DNA of 64,000 nt, taken from the NCBI RefSeq assembly GCF_008830185.1, contig NZ_WAGX01000005.1, forward strand, positions 248,001 through 312,000. The letters run 5' to 3'. The translations under genes were made by a program, and so were the position numbers. Numbering within the stretch: the stretch's first letter is position 1; every line of letters starts with the position of its first letter. The notes beneath the pieces were generated by a model that saw only the letters and a program-made list of their open reading frames with translations, was not told the DNA's origin and searched no databases. Source of the DNA: Candidatus Galacturonatibacter soehngenii. Its GTDB lineage: Bacteria > Bacillota > Clostridia > Lachnospirales > Lachnospiraceae. Positions 16,810-26,654 of the stretch are shown one piece after another.

Positions 16810-17787
16810 CTAACCGCTAAAATTTATAATTAACAATTCTAAGCTCATGACATCATTTATCCTACCCGTTTTGACAGACTCCTCTGTTTCTGCACACGAA
16901 TTTAGGGCTGATTTCAGCCATTCAACAGAAAAACTCGTTGACTGTGATACATATTTATTTACTACAAATCCGGGCAAACCTATTTTTTTTGCTATATCGC
17001 TAGAACTAAAACCTAAACGTTTCAAATCCTTTATCTGTAACAATAAATTAAATTGTCTTGTTATCAGAAAAAGAATTCTCATTGGTGGCTCCTTAAGTGC
17101 TAATAAATCATAATATAAATCAAGTGCCTGTTTTTGCTTTTTCTCTGCAACCGCACTTACCATATCAAATATGTTATTTGATATTCTTGTTGTACATATT
17201 GTATTGATATCACTTTCCGAAATGCTTTCTCTCTCCCCTACATAGCAGATTAATTTTTCAAGCTCTTTATGGATATTTTCCATATCCGTTCCTGTTTTAG
17301 CTAAAAATAACTGCATCGCATTCTGTGTAATCTTTTTGTTTTCCTTCTTAAGTAACCCCAATATCCATTTTGTCAGGCTATTTTCATCCTGATAATTTAA
17401 CTCCACCGTTCTTCCTTTGTCTTTTACCTTTTTAAAAAGTCTTCCTCGCTTATCCACCTCATTTTCAACAAATATGAAGCATGTAGTTTCTGAGCAACTA
17501 TCCAAATAATCTGCCAGCTCATCACACTTTTCTTTAAAAAATCCGCTATTTTCAATAATAATGACTCTTCGTTCAGCAAAAAAGGGCATTGTCTCTGCCA
17601 AATCTATTATTTCATTCGGATTAATACCTTTGCCTTCATAATAGCTATGATTCATGGTATCATCGACAGAAACCAATGAGGATTTTAGCTTATTTTTATA
17701 TAATCTCTTTAAATATGATTCTTCACCATAAAGTAAATACATATTCTTAAAAATATTATTTTTCAAATCTTCATTTAAATTTCTCAT
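16810..17787 (-). CDS. holA: DNA polymerase III subunit delta
   Basis: HolA is the delta subunit of the clamp loader, opening the beta clamp for loading on DNA. The 325-residue protein shows the family start (YLLYGEESYLKRLYKNKLK), FFAERRVIIIENSGFF in the AAA+-like domain and C-terminal segments with LKEPPMRILFLITRQFNLLLQ. ATG 17787 follows GGAGGTATTCG. The common downstream neighbour rpsT is not here; rpoD follows after 156 bases. Confidence 0.92.
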   Translation of the reverse strand: MRNLNEDLKNNIFKNMYLLYGEESYLKRLYKNKLKSSLVSVDDTMNHSYYEGKGINPNEIIDLAETMPFFAERRVIIIENSGFFKEKCDELADYLDSCSETTCFIFVENEVDKRGRLFKKVKDKGRTVELNYQDENSLTKWILGLLKKENKKITQNAMQLFLAKTGTDMENIHKELEKLICYVGERESISESDINTICTTRISNNIFDMVSAVAEKKQKQALDLYYDLLALKEPPMRILFLITRQFNLLLQIKDLKRLGFSSSDIAKKIGLPGFVVNKYVSQSTSFSVEWLKSALNSCAETEESVKTGRINDVMSLELLIINFSG

Positions 17788-18309
17788 CGAATACCTCCAT
17801 TGGTATTTATTATATATGTATATAATAACCTACTCTTCTACATTTTAATTCAGTTTTTGACTTTTTGTCAACTATACCGCTAGTAAATTACTTCCAAATT
17901 AAAATTTATTCTTGATTTTAAATCTACCAACTTTTTTCTATTATTGACCCAGATTCTTTGTTGTATAAATTGCTTGACTATTCAATCATAATACAGATAC
18001 TTTTTATCAATTATGAATATTATAGTTCATTCTCTTTTGCAAATCATACATAAAACAACGCTACTTTTTCTAAAAACTAACGTTTTGTTTGTGTAATCTG
18101 ATATTGTAAAAACCTTCAATCCTCACTATTTACAAGGGTTTTGGTAACAAAAACGTTTCATAACCTTTACTGTGCATTCATACTTCGTTCATAATTTCTC
18201 CATATTCGTTCTATATAATTTTAATCATAGTAATAAAACTTTTTCATATTCAACCGCCAACTATGTTGGCAAAATTCTCCCTTTTATTATAGTAATAAAC
18301 AATAGCAAG

Positions 18310-18347
18310 CCGCTGGATACCCACCAGCGGTTATTGTTTTGCATTTT
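18310..18347 (+). terminator. Orphan terminator in a gene-free region
   Basis: CCGCTGG (18310-18316) and CCAGCGG (18324-18330) form a 7-bp GC-rich stem with a 7-nt loop. The flanking AACAATA/TATTGTT can extend it past a bulge, and T-rich sequence follows on the plus strand. No annotated plus-strand gene ends here, so it may terminate a small RNA. Confidence 0.6.
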
Positions 18348-18510
18348 TTAAATCTTTAAAATACTTTAGTAAAATCTTTAATCTTTCTAAAAACTTAACT
18401 AATTCAAGTTAGAAACCTATTAATTATGTTGAAAAATATTCTTATTCATATATTTATGTAACATTTTGCTATATAACAACTTTTATTTGCTATATTGTTA
18501 ATTTTTTTAC

Positions 18511-18558
18511 TATAATTTTTAATTTTTTATTTACTTTTTCCTCATTTTATTTTATAAT
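18511..18558 (+). promoter_or_regulatory. Candidate promoter(s) of the 49-codon ORF
   Basis: There are two TATAAT boxes, at 18511-18516 and 18553-18558. The first has TTGCTA 18 bases upstream; the second has only TTTACT at 17 bases. Either would give a leader shorter than 90 bases. The choice cannot be made from sequence. Confidence 0.4.
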
Positions 18559-18604
18559 TTTAATAAGTTTCAAATAATTCAGCATAATACTGGAGGGGAA
18601 TTAT

Positions 18605-18754
18605 ATGAATGAAAGCGAACAAATTGAGAGATTAGAATCTGAAATACGGGATCTTGAATATGAATGTGAAATGTGGCGTAAAACCTCTAATCAGTTAAAT
18701 GAAACATTGAATAAACTAATTACAACATTTATATTTAACACTGATAAAGCCTGA
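18605..18754 (+). CDS. Small 49-residue coiled-coil protein (unknown)
   Basis: I do not recognise this protein. It starts at ATG 18605 behind a strong GGAGGGG site (5-6 bases away) and ends at TGA 18752-18754, overlapped by a terminator. Residues 4-40 read as an amphipathic, charged helix with heptad-like Leu/Ile spacing (IERLESEIRDLEYECEMW), which suggests a short dimeric or hetero-oligomeric coiled coil. It has one Cys and no membrane segment. Short helical proteins of this kind often modulate kinases or transcription factors, but no family motif (for example the SQELD of Spo0E) is present. Confidence 0.65.
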   Translation: MNESEQIERLESEIRDLEYECEMWRKTSNQLNETLNKLITTFIFNTDKA

Positions 18755-18776
18755 TTGTTGCAATCGGCTTTATTTT
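18744..18776 (+). terminator. Terminator overlapping the stop of the 49-codon ORF
   Basis: ATAAAGCC-T-GATT and AATC-GGCTTTAT pair with one bulge and a 5-nt loop, followed by TTTTTA on the plus strand. It includes the stop codon and marks the end of a very short transcript. Confidence 0.8.
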
Positions 18777-18781
18777 TATAT

Positions 18782-18810
18782 AATAGGAAAGTTCTTCGAA
18801 CTTCCCTATT
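18782..18810. repeat. Near-perfect palindrome downstream of polC
   Basis: Thirteen-base arms (18782-18794 and 18798-18810) with one mismatch surround a TTC loop; the core is AAGTTC-TTC-GAACTT. A smaller GCAAC-GTC-GTTGC hairpin follows at 18837-18849, just after the polC stop on the minus strand. Together they may form the polC 3' end. Confidence 0.7.
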
Positions 18811-18857
18811 ATACTCATCCCTCCAAAAGCTCCCACGCAACGTCGTTGCACCTACTT

Positions 18858-21800
18858 TTACATGTCAAAGAGCGATAATTGGTTTGATTCAGGCAAATCT
18901 CCCAAAAGTCCCAAATCATCCATTAAATCAATAACTGTTTTACTTACTTTGGTTCTCTGACGAAAATCATCCTTTGATAAAAACTTACCATCTTTTGCTG
19001 CTTCTACCACTGCATCGGCTGCCTTATCTCCCAATCCATCAATTGTACTTAGTGACGGCATCAATTTGCCATTCACTACTTCAAATCGATGTGCTTTGGC
19101 ACTATAAATATTAATAGGCTCAAATTCAAATCCTCTCGCATACATTTCTTGTACAATTCTCATATCTTTTAACGTATCTTGTTCCTTCTTAGAAAGGGTA
19201 TCTGCTCTCTTTTTATAATCATTCAGATAATACTCTAATTTGTCCTTACCTTGGCACATAAGTTCATAAGTAAATCCAGATGCACGAATACTAAAATAAG
19301 CTGCATAATAGGCAAGAGGATAAAACACTTTAAAATACGCAATCCTCCAAGCCATCATAACGTAAGCTGCCGCATGTGCTTTTGGAAACATGTATTTTAT
19401 CTTCCTACAAGACCATATATACCATTCTGGAACTCCCTTTTCAAGCATTGCATCGACCCATTCATCCTTTAAGCCTTTTCCCTTACGTACACTTTCCATG
19501 ATGGTAAATGAAAGTTCACTTTCTACTCCTTGATTAATCAAATAAGTCATAATATCATCACGTGTACATATGGCTGTTGAAATGGTAGCCTTTTTTTCTT
19601 GAATAAGGGTCTGGGCATTACCAAGCCACACATCTGTACCATGTGACAATCCTGAAATTCTTACTAAATCAGAAAAAGATTTTGGTTTGGTATCAATTAA
19701 CATTTGAATTACGAAATCTGTACCAAATTCAGGAATTCCAAGGGCTCCAAGTGGACATCCACCAATATCATCAGGCGTAATATTCAACGCCTTTGTACTA
19801 CTAAACAAAGACATAACTTCTTTATTATCCAGAGGAATCTCTTTTGCATCAATTCCTGTAATATCTTCTAACATTCGAATCATCGTAGGATCGTCGTGTC
19901 CAAGTATATCAAGCTTTAGCAAGTTATGGTCAATGGAATGGTAATCAAAATGTGTTGTAATGGTATCTGTTGTCATATCATTTGCAGGTCTTTGAACTGG
20001 CGTAAAGGAATAGATTTCTTCGCCATGGGGTAAAACGATAATACCTCCTGGATGTTGACCAGTTGTTCTTCTTACTCCTACGCAGCCTCCAACAATTCTA
20101 CTAATTTCACAGTTCCTCTTTCTTACACCGCGCTCTTCATAATAATTTTTTACATATCCAAACGCTGTTTTATCCGCCAGCGTACCTATTGTACCAGCTC
20201 TAAATGTTTGACCTTTCCCAAATATAACCTCTGTATAGCGGTGAGCATTACTTTGATAATCACCAGAAAAGTTCAAATCGATATCTGGCTCCTTATTTCC
20301 TTTAAATCCCAAAAATGTTTCAAACGGAATATCAAATCCTTCCTTCTTTAGAAGCTCACCACACTTAGGACAAGGCTTATCTGGCATATCACATCCTGCC
20401 CCACCAACGTACTTCTTAACTTCCTCTGAATCAAAATCACTGTAATGACATTTCGCACAATAGTAATGTGGCCTTAATGGATTTACTTCTGTAATTCCAG
20501 ACATTGTTGCAACAAAAGAAGAACCAACAGAACCTCTTGACCCCACTAAATAGCCATCATCATTTGACTTCCACACTAGCTTTTGTGCGATAATATACAT
20601 TACCGCAAACCCATTTGATATGATTGAGTTTAGTTCTCTCTCTAGCCTTTCTGTTACTACTTCTGGTAAAACCTTTCCATATATTTCATGCGCCTTATCA
20701 TAACAAATATCTCTTAAGGTCTGATCGGAATTTTCGATAACGGGAGCGCATTTATCAGGTCTTACTGGTGATATTCTCTCTATCATATCTGCGATTTTAT
20801 TCGTATTGGTAATAACAACCTCTTCTGCTTTTTTACTTCCCAAATACTCGAATTCCTTAAGCATCTCCTCTGTGGTTCTTAGATAGAGTGGTGCCTGGTC
20901 GTCTGCATCCTTAAAGCCTTTCCCTGCCATTATAATTCTTCGATACACTTCATCCTCAGGATCCAAAAAATGTACGTCACAGGTAGCTACAACTGGCTTT
21001 TTAAACTGTTCGCCTAATTCTACAATCTTACGATTGATATTTTTCAAATCATCTTCAGAATTTACTTGGGAATTTTTTTCATCTTTTAACATGAATGAAT
21101 TATTGCCAATCGGCTGAATCTCCAAATAATCGTAGAAATTTACGAGTCTTGCAATCTCTTCCTCTGATTCTCCTCGAAGTACTGCTTTGTATAATTCTCC
21201 TGCTTCACACGCAGATCCTATGATAAGGCCTTCTCTATACTTAATAAACTCACTCTTAGGAATTCGAGGTCTTCTACTATAATAATTGATATGTGAATAC
21301 GATATTAATTTATATAAGTTAACTCTACCTACATCGTTTTTAGCCAAAATAATTGCATGATGTGTAGGAAGCTTTTTAATTGTCTGAACAGACATTCCAC
21401 CAGCTTGATTAACGCTATGTAAATCGTAGATTTCTCTTTCTTTTAACATCTCTATGAATTTAACAAATATTTCTGCTGTACAACCTGCATCATCCACAGC
21501 TCTATGATGGTTATCTAGCGATATGCCAAGTGATTTGGCTACAACATCTAGCTTGTATTTGCTTAGACTAGGTAATAAAAATCTAGCCATAGCAACCGTA
21601 TCAATAACAGTGTAATCGCATATGAGCTTTTGCCTGTCACAGTTGGCCTTTATAAAACTCATATCAAACCCTGCATTATGAGCGACCATAACTGCCCCAT
21701 TACAAAATTCTATAAATTTTGGTAACACTTCATCAATCAGTGGCTCGTTGATTACCATGTTATCTGTAATTCCTGTCAATTTCTCGATTTCAAAAGGAAT

Positions 21801-23324
21801 CGGAACTTGTGGATTTACAAAGGAACTAAAACGTTCTATAATCTCACCATTTTTTACCTTGACAGCTCCAATTTCTATAATACGATTCTTAATTGGACTA
21901 AAACCAGTTGTCTCAATATCAAATACAACAAAGGTATCATTTAAAGTTTGTCCCTTTACATTTTGCACGATTTCTTTTAAATCATCTACTAAATAAGCCT
22001 CTACTCCATATATCACTTTAAAATCGTCGTTCTTATCAATTGCATGGTTCGCATCTGTAAAGGCCTGAACAACGCCATGGTCTGTTATGGCAATTGCTTT
22101 ATGTCCCCATTTTTTTGCTCGTTTGATGATGTCCTTTACATCTGCAACTCCATCCATATCACTCATTTTAGTATGACAATGAAGCTCCACTCTTTTTTCC
22201 GGGTTTGTATCCATTCTTGAAGTTGTAAAATCAGGTATTTTTTTCATTCCTGCAACAGAAGCAATTGTTAATTCACTATCAAAGCGGTCCACAGTTGTGA
22301 TACCCTTAACCTTTATAAATACACCTGTTTTTAATTCTTTGAGTAATTCATCTCTTTGCTCATTTTTTAGAAACATTTTTACTGTTATGGTATCTGTAAA
22401 ATCTGTAATGTTAAACATAACAATTGTTTTTTCATTACGAATTTCTCTGGTATCTAAAAATATAACCTTACCTCGAATGACTACTTCTCCCATTTCACCG
22501 GCTATACTTTCGATTGTAATTTCACCTTCTTCAAAATCTCTACCATAAATAACATCAGGGTTATCACTTTTCTTAAATTGTCCGTAGCCACCTTTTTGAT
22601 AAGACTTCTTCTCAAATGAAGGTTTTGTTTCTTTTTGCTTTTGTATTGGTTTTTCTATTTTTGTTTCTTTTTCAGCCACTGCAGAATCAGCATTTGTTGA
22701 TTGTTCTTCTATATTTTGGCTGTACTCTTCATCGTCACGTTTTATGGAGCATTGACTTACAATAAAAGCAATTTCTTGTTCTATTTTCTTTTCACTCATA
22801 GCTCTTGCTTTACTAGACTTTGGCTCTTCATACTCTACGTCTATTTTTATTTTAAATCCGCAACGTTCGTTAAAGATTTTGTCAAGAATTCGAACCAATT
22901 CATCTGCTTTACTTTTGGCTATAACAGAATCCTCTAGCGTAATAATTAGAACTTCTTCATTTACAAATTTGTACTTTGCCATATGAAATAAATTATATTC
23001 AAGCATACTATACTCTTTCAATTCATCCAAAATACTGTCACGATATACCACCATAAGCTTAGAGGGTGTATACTGTTCGGATAAATGAAAAGACTCTAAT
23101 ATTTTTATGGAGATTTCATTTTTTGGAAATAACTGGTTTCTAATTTCTCTCTCTATTCCAAATATATCCTTTTTTTCTATGAGACGACTACTCTTTATAT
23201 ACACTCGAATAAAATCTCTTTTTGTATTTGAACTGATTTTAGTAATTTCAACCTCTTCCATAAGGCTTTGAAGATCATGGTTTAATTTCAGGGTAGAAAA
23301 TGCTTCAAAAAATAGCTTGCCCAT
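18858..23324 (-). CDS. polC: DNA polymerase III alpha subunit, PolC type
   Basis: PolC is the main replicative polymerase of low-GC Gram-positives and carries its own proofreading exonuclease. Its length is 1488 residues, in the family range. Domains in order are an N-terminal region (about 1-260, with a charged linker), an OB-fold (about 265-360), a PHP domain starting HCHTKMSDMDG (about 382), an inserted DEDD exonuclease with DIETTGF (about 469) and later HHRAVDDA, the remainder of PHP, a four-Cys zinc site (CAKCHY...CDMPDKPCPKCGE), and the catalytic segment DIDLNFSGDYQ. ATG 23324 follows ispG by 2 bases, so the two are coupled. It is the last gene of the uppS-to-polC unit. Confidence 0.97.
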   Translation of the reverse strand: MGKLFFEAFSTLKLNHDLQSLMEEVEITKISSNTKRDFIRVYIKSSRLIEKKDIFGIEREIRNQLFPKNEISIKILESFHLSEQYTPSKLMVVYRDSILDELKEYSMLEYNLFHMAKYKFVNEEVLIITLEDSVIAKSKADELVRILDKIFNERCGFKIKIDVEYEEPKSSKARAMSEKKIEQEIAFIVSQCSIKRDDEEYSQNIEEQSTNADSAVAEKETKIEKPIQKQKETKPSFEKKSYQKGGYGQFKKSDNPDVIYGRDFEEGEITIESIAGEMGEVVIRGKVIFLDTREIRNEKTIVMFNITDFTDTITVKMFLKNEQRDELLKELKTGVFIKVKGITTVDRFDSELTIASVAGMKKIPDFTTSRMDTNPEKRVELHCHTKMSDMDGVADVKDIIKRAKKWGHKAIAITDHGVVQAFTDANHAIDKNDDFKVIYGVEAYLVDDLKEIVQNVKGQTLNDTFVVFDIETTGFSPIKNRIIEIGAVKVKNGEIIERFSSFVNPQVPIPFEIEKLTGITDNMVINEPLIDEVLPKFIEFCNGAVMVAHNAGFDMSFIKANCDRQKLICDYTVIDTVAMARFLLPSLSKYKLDVVAKSLGISLDNHHRAVDDAGCTAEIFVKFIEMLKEREIYDLHSVNQAGGMSVQTIKKLPTHHAIILAKNDVGRVNLYKLISYSHINYYSRRPRIPKSEFIKYREGLIIGSACEAGELYKAVLRGESEEEIARLVNFYDYLEIQPIGNNSFMLKDEKNSQVNSEDDLKNINRKIVELGEQFKKPVVATCDVHFLDPEDEVYRRIIMAGKGFKDADDQAPLYLRTTEEMLKEFEYLGSKKAEEVVITNTNKIADMIERISPVRPDKCAPVIENSDQTLRDICYDKAHEIYGKVLPEVVTERLERELNSIISNGFAVMYIIAQKLVWKSNDDGYLVGSRGSVGSSFVATMSGITEVNPLRPHYYCAKCHYSDFDSEEVKKYVGGAGCDMPDKPCPKCGELLKKEGFDIPFETFLGFKGNKEPDIDLNFSGDYQSNAHRYTEVIFGKGQTFRAGTIGTLADKTAFGYVKNYYEERGVRKRNCEISRIVGGCVGVRRTTGQHPGGIIVLPHGEEIYSFTPVQRPANDMTTDTITTHFDYHSIDHNLLKLDILGHDDPTMIRMLEDITGIDAKEIPLDNKEVMSLFSSTKALNITPDDIGGCPLGALGIPEFGTDFVIQMLIDTKPKSFSDLVRISGLSHGTDVWLGNAQTLIQEKKATISTAICTRDDIMTYLINQGVESELSFTIMESVRKGKGLKDEWVDAMLEKGVPEWYIWSCRKIKYMFPKAHAAAYVMMAWRIAYFKVFYPLAYYAAYFSIRASGFTYELMCQGKDKLEYYLNDYKKRADTLSKKEQDTLKDMRIVQEMYARGFEFEPINIYSAKAHRFEVVNGKLMPSLSTIDGLGDKAADAVVEAAKDGKFLSKDDFRQRTKVSKTVIDLMDDLGLLGDLPESNQLSLFDM

Positions 23325-23326
23325 TC

Positions 23327-24382
23327 TTATTCACTCCAATTAAGTAATTCATTTCTTAAAGTGTTTAGTAATTCTTCTTCTGGTACCTTTTTCACAATTT
23401 CACCATGCTTTATTAATAATCCTTCGCCCATACCACCAGCAATTCCAATATCTGCTTCTCGTGCTTCTCCTGGTCCGTTTACAACGCAACCCATTACGGC
23501 AACCTTAATATCAAGTGGAATATCAGCAACCATATTCTCTACTTCATTTGCAAGTTGTATTAAATTAATTTTAGTACGTCCACACGTCGGGCAAGATACT
23601 ACTTCGATTCCACCTTTTCTAAGCCCCAAAGTTTTTAATATTAACTTTGCTGACTTGATTTCTTCTAATGGGTCTCCTGTTAAGGATACTCGAATGGTGT
23701 CACCAATTCCTTGATTTAAAATAATGCCAAGTCCAACTGCGGATTTGATATTCCCTGATAAGACTGTTCCTGATTCTGTTATTCCTACATGAAGAGGGTA
23801 GTTCGTTTTCTTTGCAATAAGTTCATGCGTCTTTACACACATTAAGACATCAGAAGACTTAATGCTGATTACAAGGTTATCATAACCAAGGTCCTCAATT
23901 ATTTTCACTTTATTTAAGGCGCTTTCAACAATTCCTTCTGCTGTAACACCATTGTATTTTTGAATCAGCTCCTTTTCTAAAGAACCACTATTTACACCTA
24001 CACGAATCGGTATATTTCTTTCCTTCGCCTTTAAAACTACCGCTTCTACTCTATCTATGCTTCCAATATTTCCTGGATTAATACGTATTTTATCTGCACC
24101 ATTCTCAATTGCTGCAATTGCCAAACGATAATCAAAATGAATATCGGCAACTAGGGGAATTGTGATTTTCTTTTTAATTTCTTTGAGTGCCAAAGCAGCT
24201 TTCATATCTGGAACAGCACAACGTATAATATCACATCCTGCCTTTGTCAAAGCGTTTATCTGATTAACAGTTGCCTCTACGTCATCTGTTCTTGTATTCG
24301 TCATAGATTGAATTAAGATTGGATTTCCTCCTCCTATGACTTTATTTCCTATTTGAATTACTTTTGTATTTTCTCTATACAT
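23327..24382 (-). CDS. ispG: 4-hydroxy-3-methylbut-2-enyl diphosphate synthase (flavodoxin/ferredoxin)
   Basis: IspG (GcpE) converts MEcPP to HMBPP, the penultimate MEP-pathway step, with a [4Fe-4S] cluster. The 351-residue protein has the N-terminal GGGNPILIQSMTNT, a TIM-barrel, and three C-terminal cluster cysteines (SCPTCGR and later MGCVVNGPGEA). ATG 24382 follows GGAGGTAAAAAA. It occupies the position held by proS in Bacillus, between rseP and polC, as is common in Clostridia. Confidence 0.97.
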   Translation of the reverse strand: MYRENTKVIQIGNKVIGGGNPILIQSMTNTRTDDVEATVNQINALTKAGCDIIRCAVPDMKAALALKEIKKKITIPLVADIHFDYRLAIAAIENGADKIRINPGNIGSIDRVEAVVLKAKERNIPIRVGVNSGSLEKELIQKYNGVTAEGIVESALNKVKIIEDLGYDNLVISIKSSDVLMCVKTHELIAKKTNYPLHVGITESGTVLSGNIKSAVGLGIILNQGIGDTIRVSLTGDPLEEIKSAKLILKTLGLRKGGIEVVSCPTCGRTKINLIQLANEVENMVADIPLDIKVAVMGCVVNGPGEAREADIGIAGGMGEGLLIKHGEIVKKVPEEELLNTLRNELLNWSE

Positions 24383-24437
24383 TTTTTTACCTCCAATACA
24401 GTCGCTTCTTACTTTGTATGAAACGGACTAGTCTAGA

Positions 24438-24460
24438 AAAAGTTCGCATAGCGAACTTTT
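24438..24460. repeat. Tri-nucleotide-loop hairpin between rseP and ispG
   Basis: AAAAGTTCGC (24438-24447), loop ATA, GCGAACTTTT (24451-24460) form a perfect 10-bp stem. It lies just after the rseP stop codon on the minus strand. No U-run follows, so readthrough into ispG is likely; it could stabilise the upstream transcript end. Confidence 0.7.
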
Positions 24461-24462
24461 CT

Positions 24463-25494
24463 TTAGAATAATCGTCTTATATCATTAAACATTACAAGGA
24501 TCATTAATGCCATAAGAAGCATTAAACCAACAAAATGTACCATTCCTTCTTTTTCTTGATTAATTGGCTTTCCTCTAATTGCTTCAATAATTAAAAATAC
24601 CAATCGTCCACCATCCAAAGCAGGAAGTGGCAAAAGATTCATAACTCCAAGATTTGCACTTAATATTATGGATATGTTTAGCATACTAAGCCATACATAA
24701 AAGGCTCCTTCTCTTTTGCTTTCTTCGTAGGTATCACCTATCATATTAACCATTCCTACAGGACCTTGTACGTCATCCTTCGTAACTTTTCCTTCAAAAA
24801 TCATACCAATGCTTTTTATTGTTAGCTTAATCCAGTATTTCACCTCATATGCACTATATTGAATCGTGGTAATTGCATTTCCCTTTACTTTCTTTCCAGC
24901 TCCCCTAAATCCAAACAGGTAATTACCTGTCTCTTCATCTAATTGAGGTACCAAAGTAACATTATATTCTTTGCCCTCACGTTCAAATACGATATCTGCT
25001 GCCTTTCCTTGATTTAATTGAACATAAATAGATACTTCACGATATAAATTTATTTTTTCATTATTAATTTTTATGATTTTATCACCAGCTTGCATCCCTG
25101 CTTCTTGTGCAGGATATCCCTCCATTACTTCACTTACGATTGGTAGATCATATCCAATCTTTCCCACAATAAATAAAGCAAGTATAAAGGCTAATATAAA
25201 GTTAAAGATTGGACCTGCTGCAATTACAGATATTCTTGCCCACACAGGCTTCTTACCAAATGCTCGTTCATCATCGATTGCTTCATCCTCTCCAAGCATC
25301 ATGCAAGAACCACCAAAAGGTAAAAGTTTTAATGAATATCTCGTCTCACCTTTTACAAAGCTTACTATTCTTGGCCCCATACCAACGGAAAATTCAGTTA
25401 CATAAATTCCATTTTTCTTTGCCAGGAGAAAATGCCCCATCTCATGAATCACAATAATTAAGCTAAAAATTAATAATGCTATGATTATTTTCAA
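24463..25494 (-). CDS. rseP: RIP metalloprotease RseP (site-2 protease family)
   Basis: This is an intramembrane zinc metalloprotease that clips anti-sigma factors or signal peptide remnants within the membrane. The zinc motif HEMGH is near residue 17, a PDZ domain follows at about 115-190, and NLLPLPALDGG with the third metal ligand lies near the C-terminus, among several hydrophobic segments. I choose a TTG start at 25494, because GCAGGTG lies just upstream and it follows the dxr stop by one base; an upstream TTG at 25512 would overlap dxr and lacks a site. The uppS-cdsA-dxr-rseP order is conserved across Firmicutes. Confidence 0.94.
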   Translation of the reverse strand: MKIIIALLIFSLIIVIHEMGHFLLAKKNGIYVTEFSVGMGPRIVSFVKGETRYSLKLLPFGGSCMMLGEDEAIDDERAFGKKPVWARISVIAAGPIFNFILAFILALFIVGKIGYDLPIVSEVMEGYPAQEAGMQAGDKIIKINNEKINLYREVSIYVQLNQGKAADIVFEREGKEYNVTLVPQLDEETGNYLFGFRGAGKKVKGNAITTIQYSAYEVKYWIKLTIKSIGMIFEGKVTKDDVQGPVGMVNMIGDTYEESKREGAFYVWLSMLNISIILSANLGVMNLLPLPALDGGRLVFLIIEAIRGKPINQEKEGMVHFVGLMLLMALMILVMFNDIRRLF

Positions 25495-25495
25495 A

Positions 25496-26638
25496 CTAAC
25501 ACCTGCTTTCAATTAATTCATATACTGACTGTTCAATTTCAATTATTTGATCGACTGTTGGATTCTTTATAATTTTGTGTTCACTCATACACATTTCAAT
25601 AGTGTCTGCTATATCTAGATATCTCATTTTTTCTTGTAAAAATTTACTTACTGCCATTTCATTAGCAGCATTAAAAACGGTAGGCATAGAATCACCAATG
25701 TTTCCTGCCTGGTAAGCAAGCTTTAGCCCTTTAAATGTTTCCATATCTGGGTCTTCAAATGTTATTCCACCCAATTTTGCGAAATCTAATCTTTCATTTT
25801 GCATACTCTTTCTTTCTGGATAAAATAGAGCATATTGAATTGGGAGCTTCATATCTGGTAATCCTAATTGTGCCATAATGCTTCCATCAATAAACTCAAC
25901 CATAGAATGAATGATACTTTGAGGCTGCACAACTACCTGTATTTGATCCATTGTCGTATCAAAAAGCCATTTGGCTTCTATTACTTCCAAACCTTTGTTT
26001 ACAAGTGTCGAAGAATCGATTGTAATTTTTCTTCCCATTGCCCAATTTGGATGCTTTAGTGCATCTTGTAACTTAACCTTTGCAAGCTCATTTATCTTCT
26101 TTCCTCTAAATGGACCACCTGAAGCCGTCAATAATATTTTATGAATCTCTTTTGGATTTTCACCATTTAAAGATTGAAAAATCGCACTATGTTCACTATC
26201 TACAGGCAATATATTTACCTTATTTTCTTTGGATAACGGCATAATGATATGACCTGCTGTCACTAATGTTTCTTTATTCGCCAACGCGATGTGCTTACCT
26301 GCCTTTATTGCAGCAACGGTTGGACGAATCCCTATCATTCCAACAACAGCCGTAACTACAATATCTATTTCTTCTAATGTAGAGATGAATATCAATCCAT
26401 CCATCCCACTTACTACTTTTGTATTTGTATCTTTTATGAAATCCTTTAGTTCTAGTGCCTTCTTTTCATCCCAAACCGCAACGTATTGTGGTTTGAATTC
26501 TCTGATTTGCTTTTCTAATAATTCGATATTGGATCCAGCAGCAAGTGCAGTGATATGTAAATCTGCATTTTCTCTTACAACATCTAAAGTCTGTGTTCCA
26601 ATTGAACCAGTCGAACCTAAAATCGACAATTTCTTCAT
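25496..26638 (-). CDS. dxr: 1-deoxy-D-xylulose 5-phosphate reductoisomerase
   Basis: Dxr (IspC) converts DXP to MEP using NADPH, the second MEP-pathway step. The 380-residue protein has the NADPH-binding [14 protein letters not shown] at the N-terminus, the metal-binding [11 protein letters not shown], the TASGGPFRG motif and [22 protein letters not shown] start at ATG 26638, with GGAGGA 5 bases upstream; an ATG 12 bases earlier contains that site and is unlikely. It lies 16 bases after cdsA. Confidence 0.97.
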   Translation of the reverse strand: MKKLSILGSTGSIGTQTLDVVRENADLHITALAAGSNIELLEKQIREFKPQYVAVWDEKKALELKDFIKDTNTKVVSGMDGLIFISTLEEIDIVVTAVVGMIGIRPTVAAIKAGKHIALANKETLVTAGHIIMPLSKENKVNILPVDSEHSAIFQSLNGENPKEIHKILLTASGGPFRGKKINELAKVKLQDALKHPNWAMGRKITIDSSTLVNKGLEVIEAKWLFDTTMDQIQVVVQPQSIIHSMVEFIDGSIMAQLGLPDMKLPIQYALFYPERKSMQNERLDFAKLGGITFEDPDMETFKGLKLAYQAGNIGDSMPTVFNAANEMAVSKFLQEKMRYLDIADTIEMCMSEHKIIKNPTVDQIIEIEQSVYELIESRC

Positions 26639-26654
26639 GTCTTCCTCCATCTTA

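Larger units (their letters stand above)
17788..18604. other. Gene-poor AT-rich intergenic region
   Basis: More than 800 bases upstream of holA hold no convincing protein gene; the longest ATG-started frames are short and lack ribosome binding sites. Two structures stand out: a GCCAAC-TAT-GTTGGC hairpin (18256-18270) and a GC-rich terminator-like hairpin (18310-18330). The right end supplies the leader of the 49-codon ORF. The holA promoter must lie at the left end, but no consensus match is clear. Confidence 0.6.

Noticed and set aside
18013-18096. A 27-codon ORF in the gene-free region
   Set aside because: It has no ribosome site, no promoter and an AT-driven hydrophobic composition.
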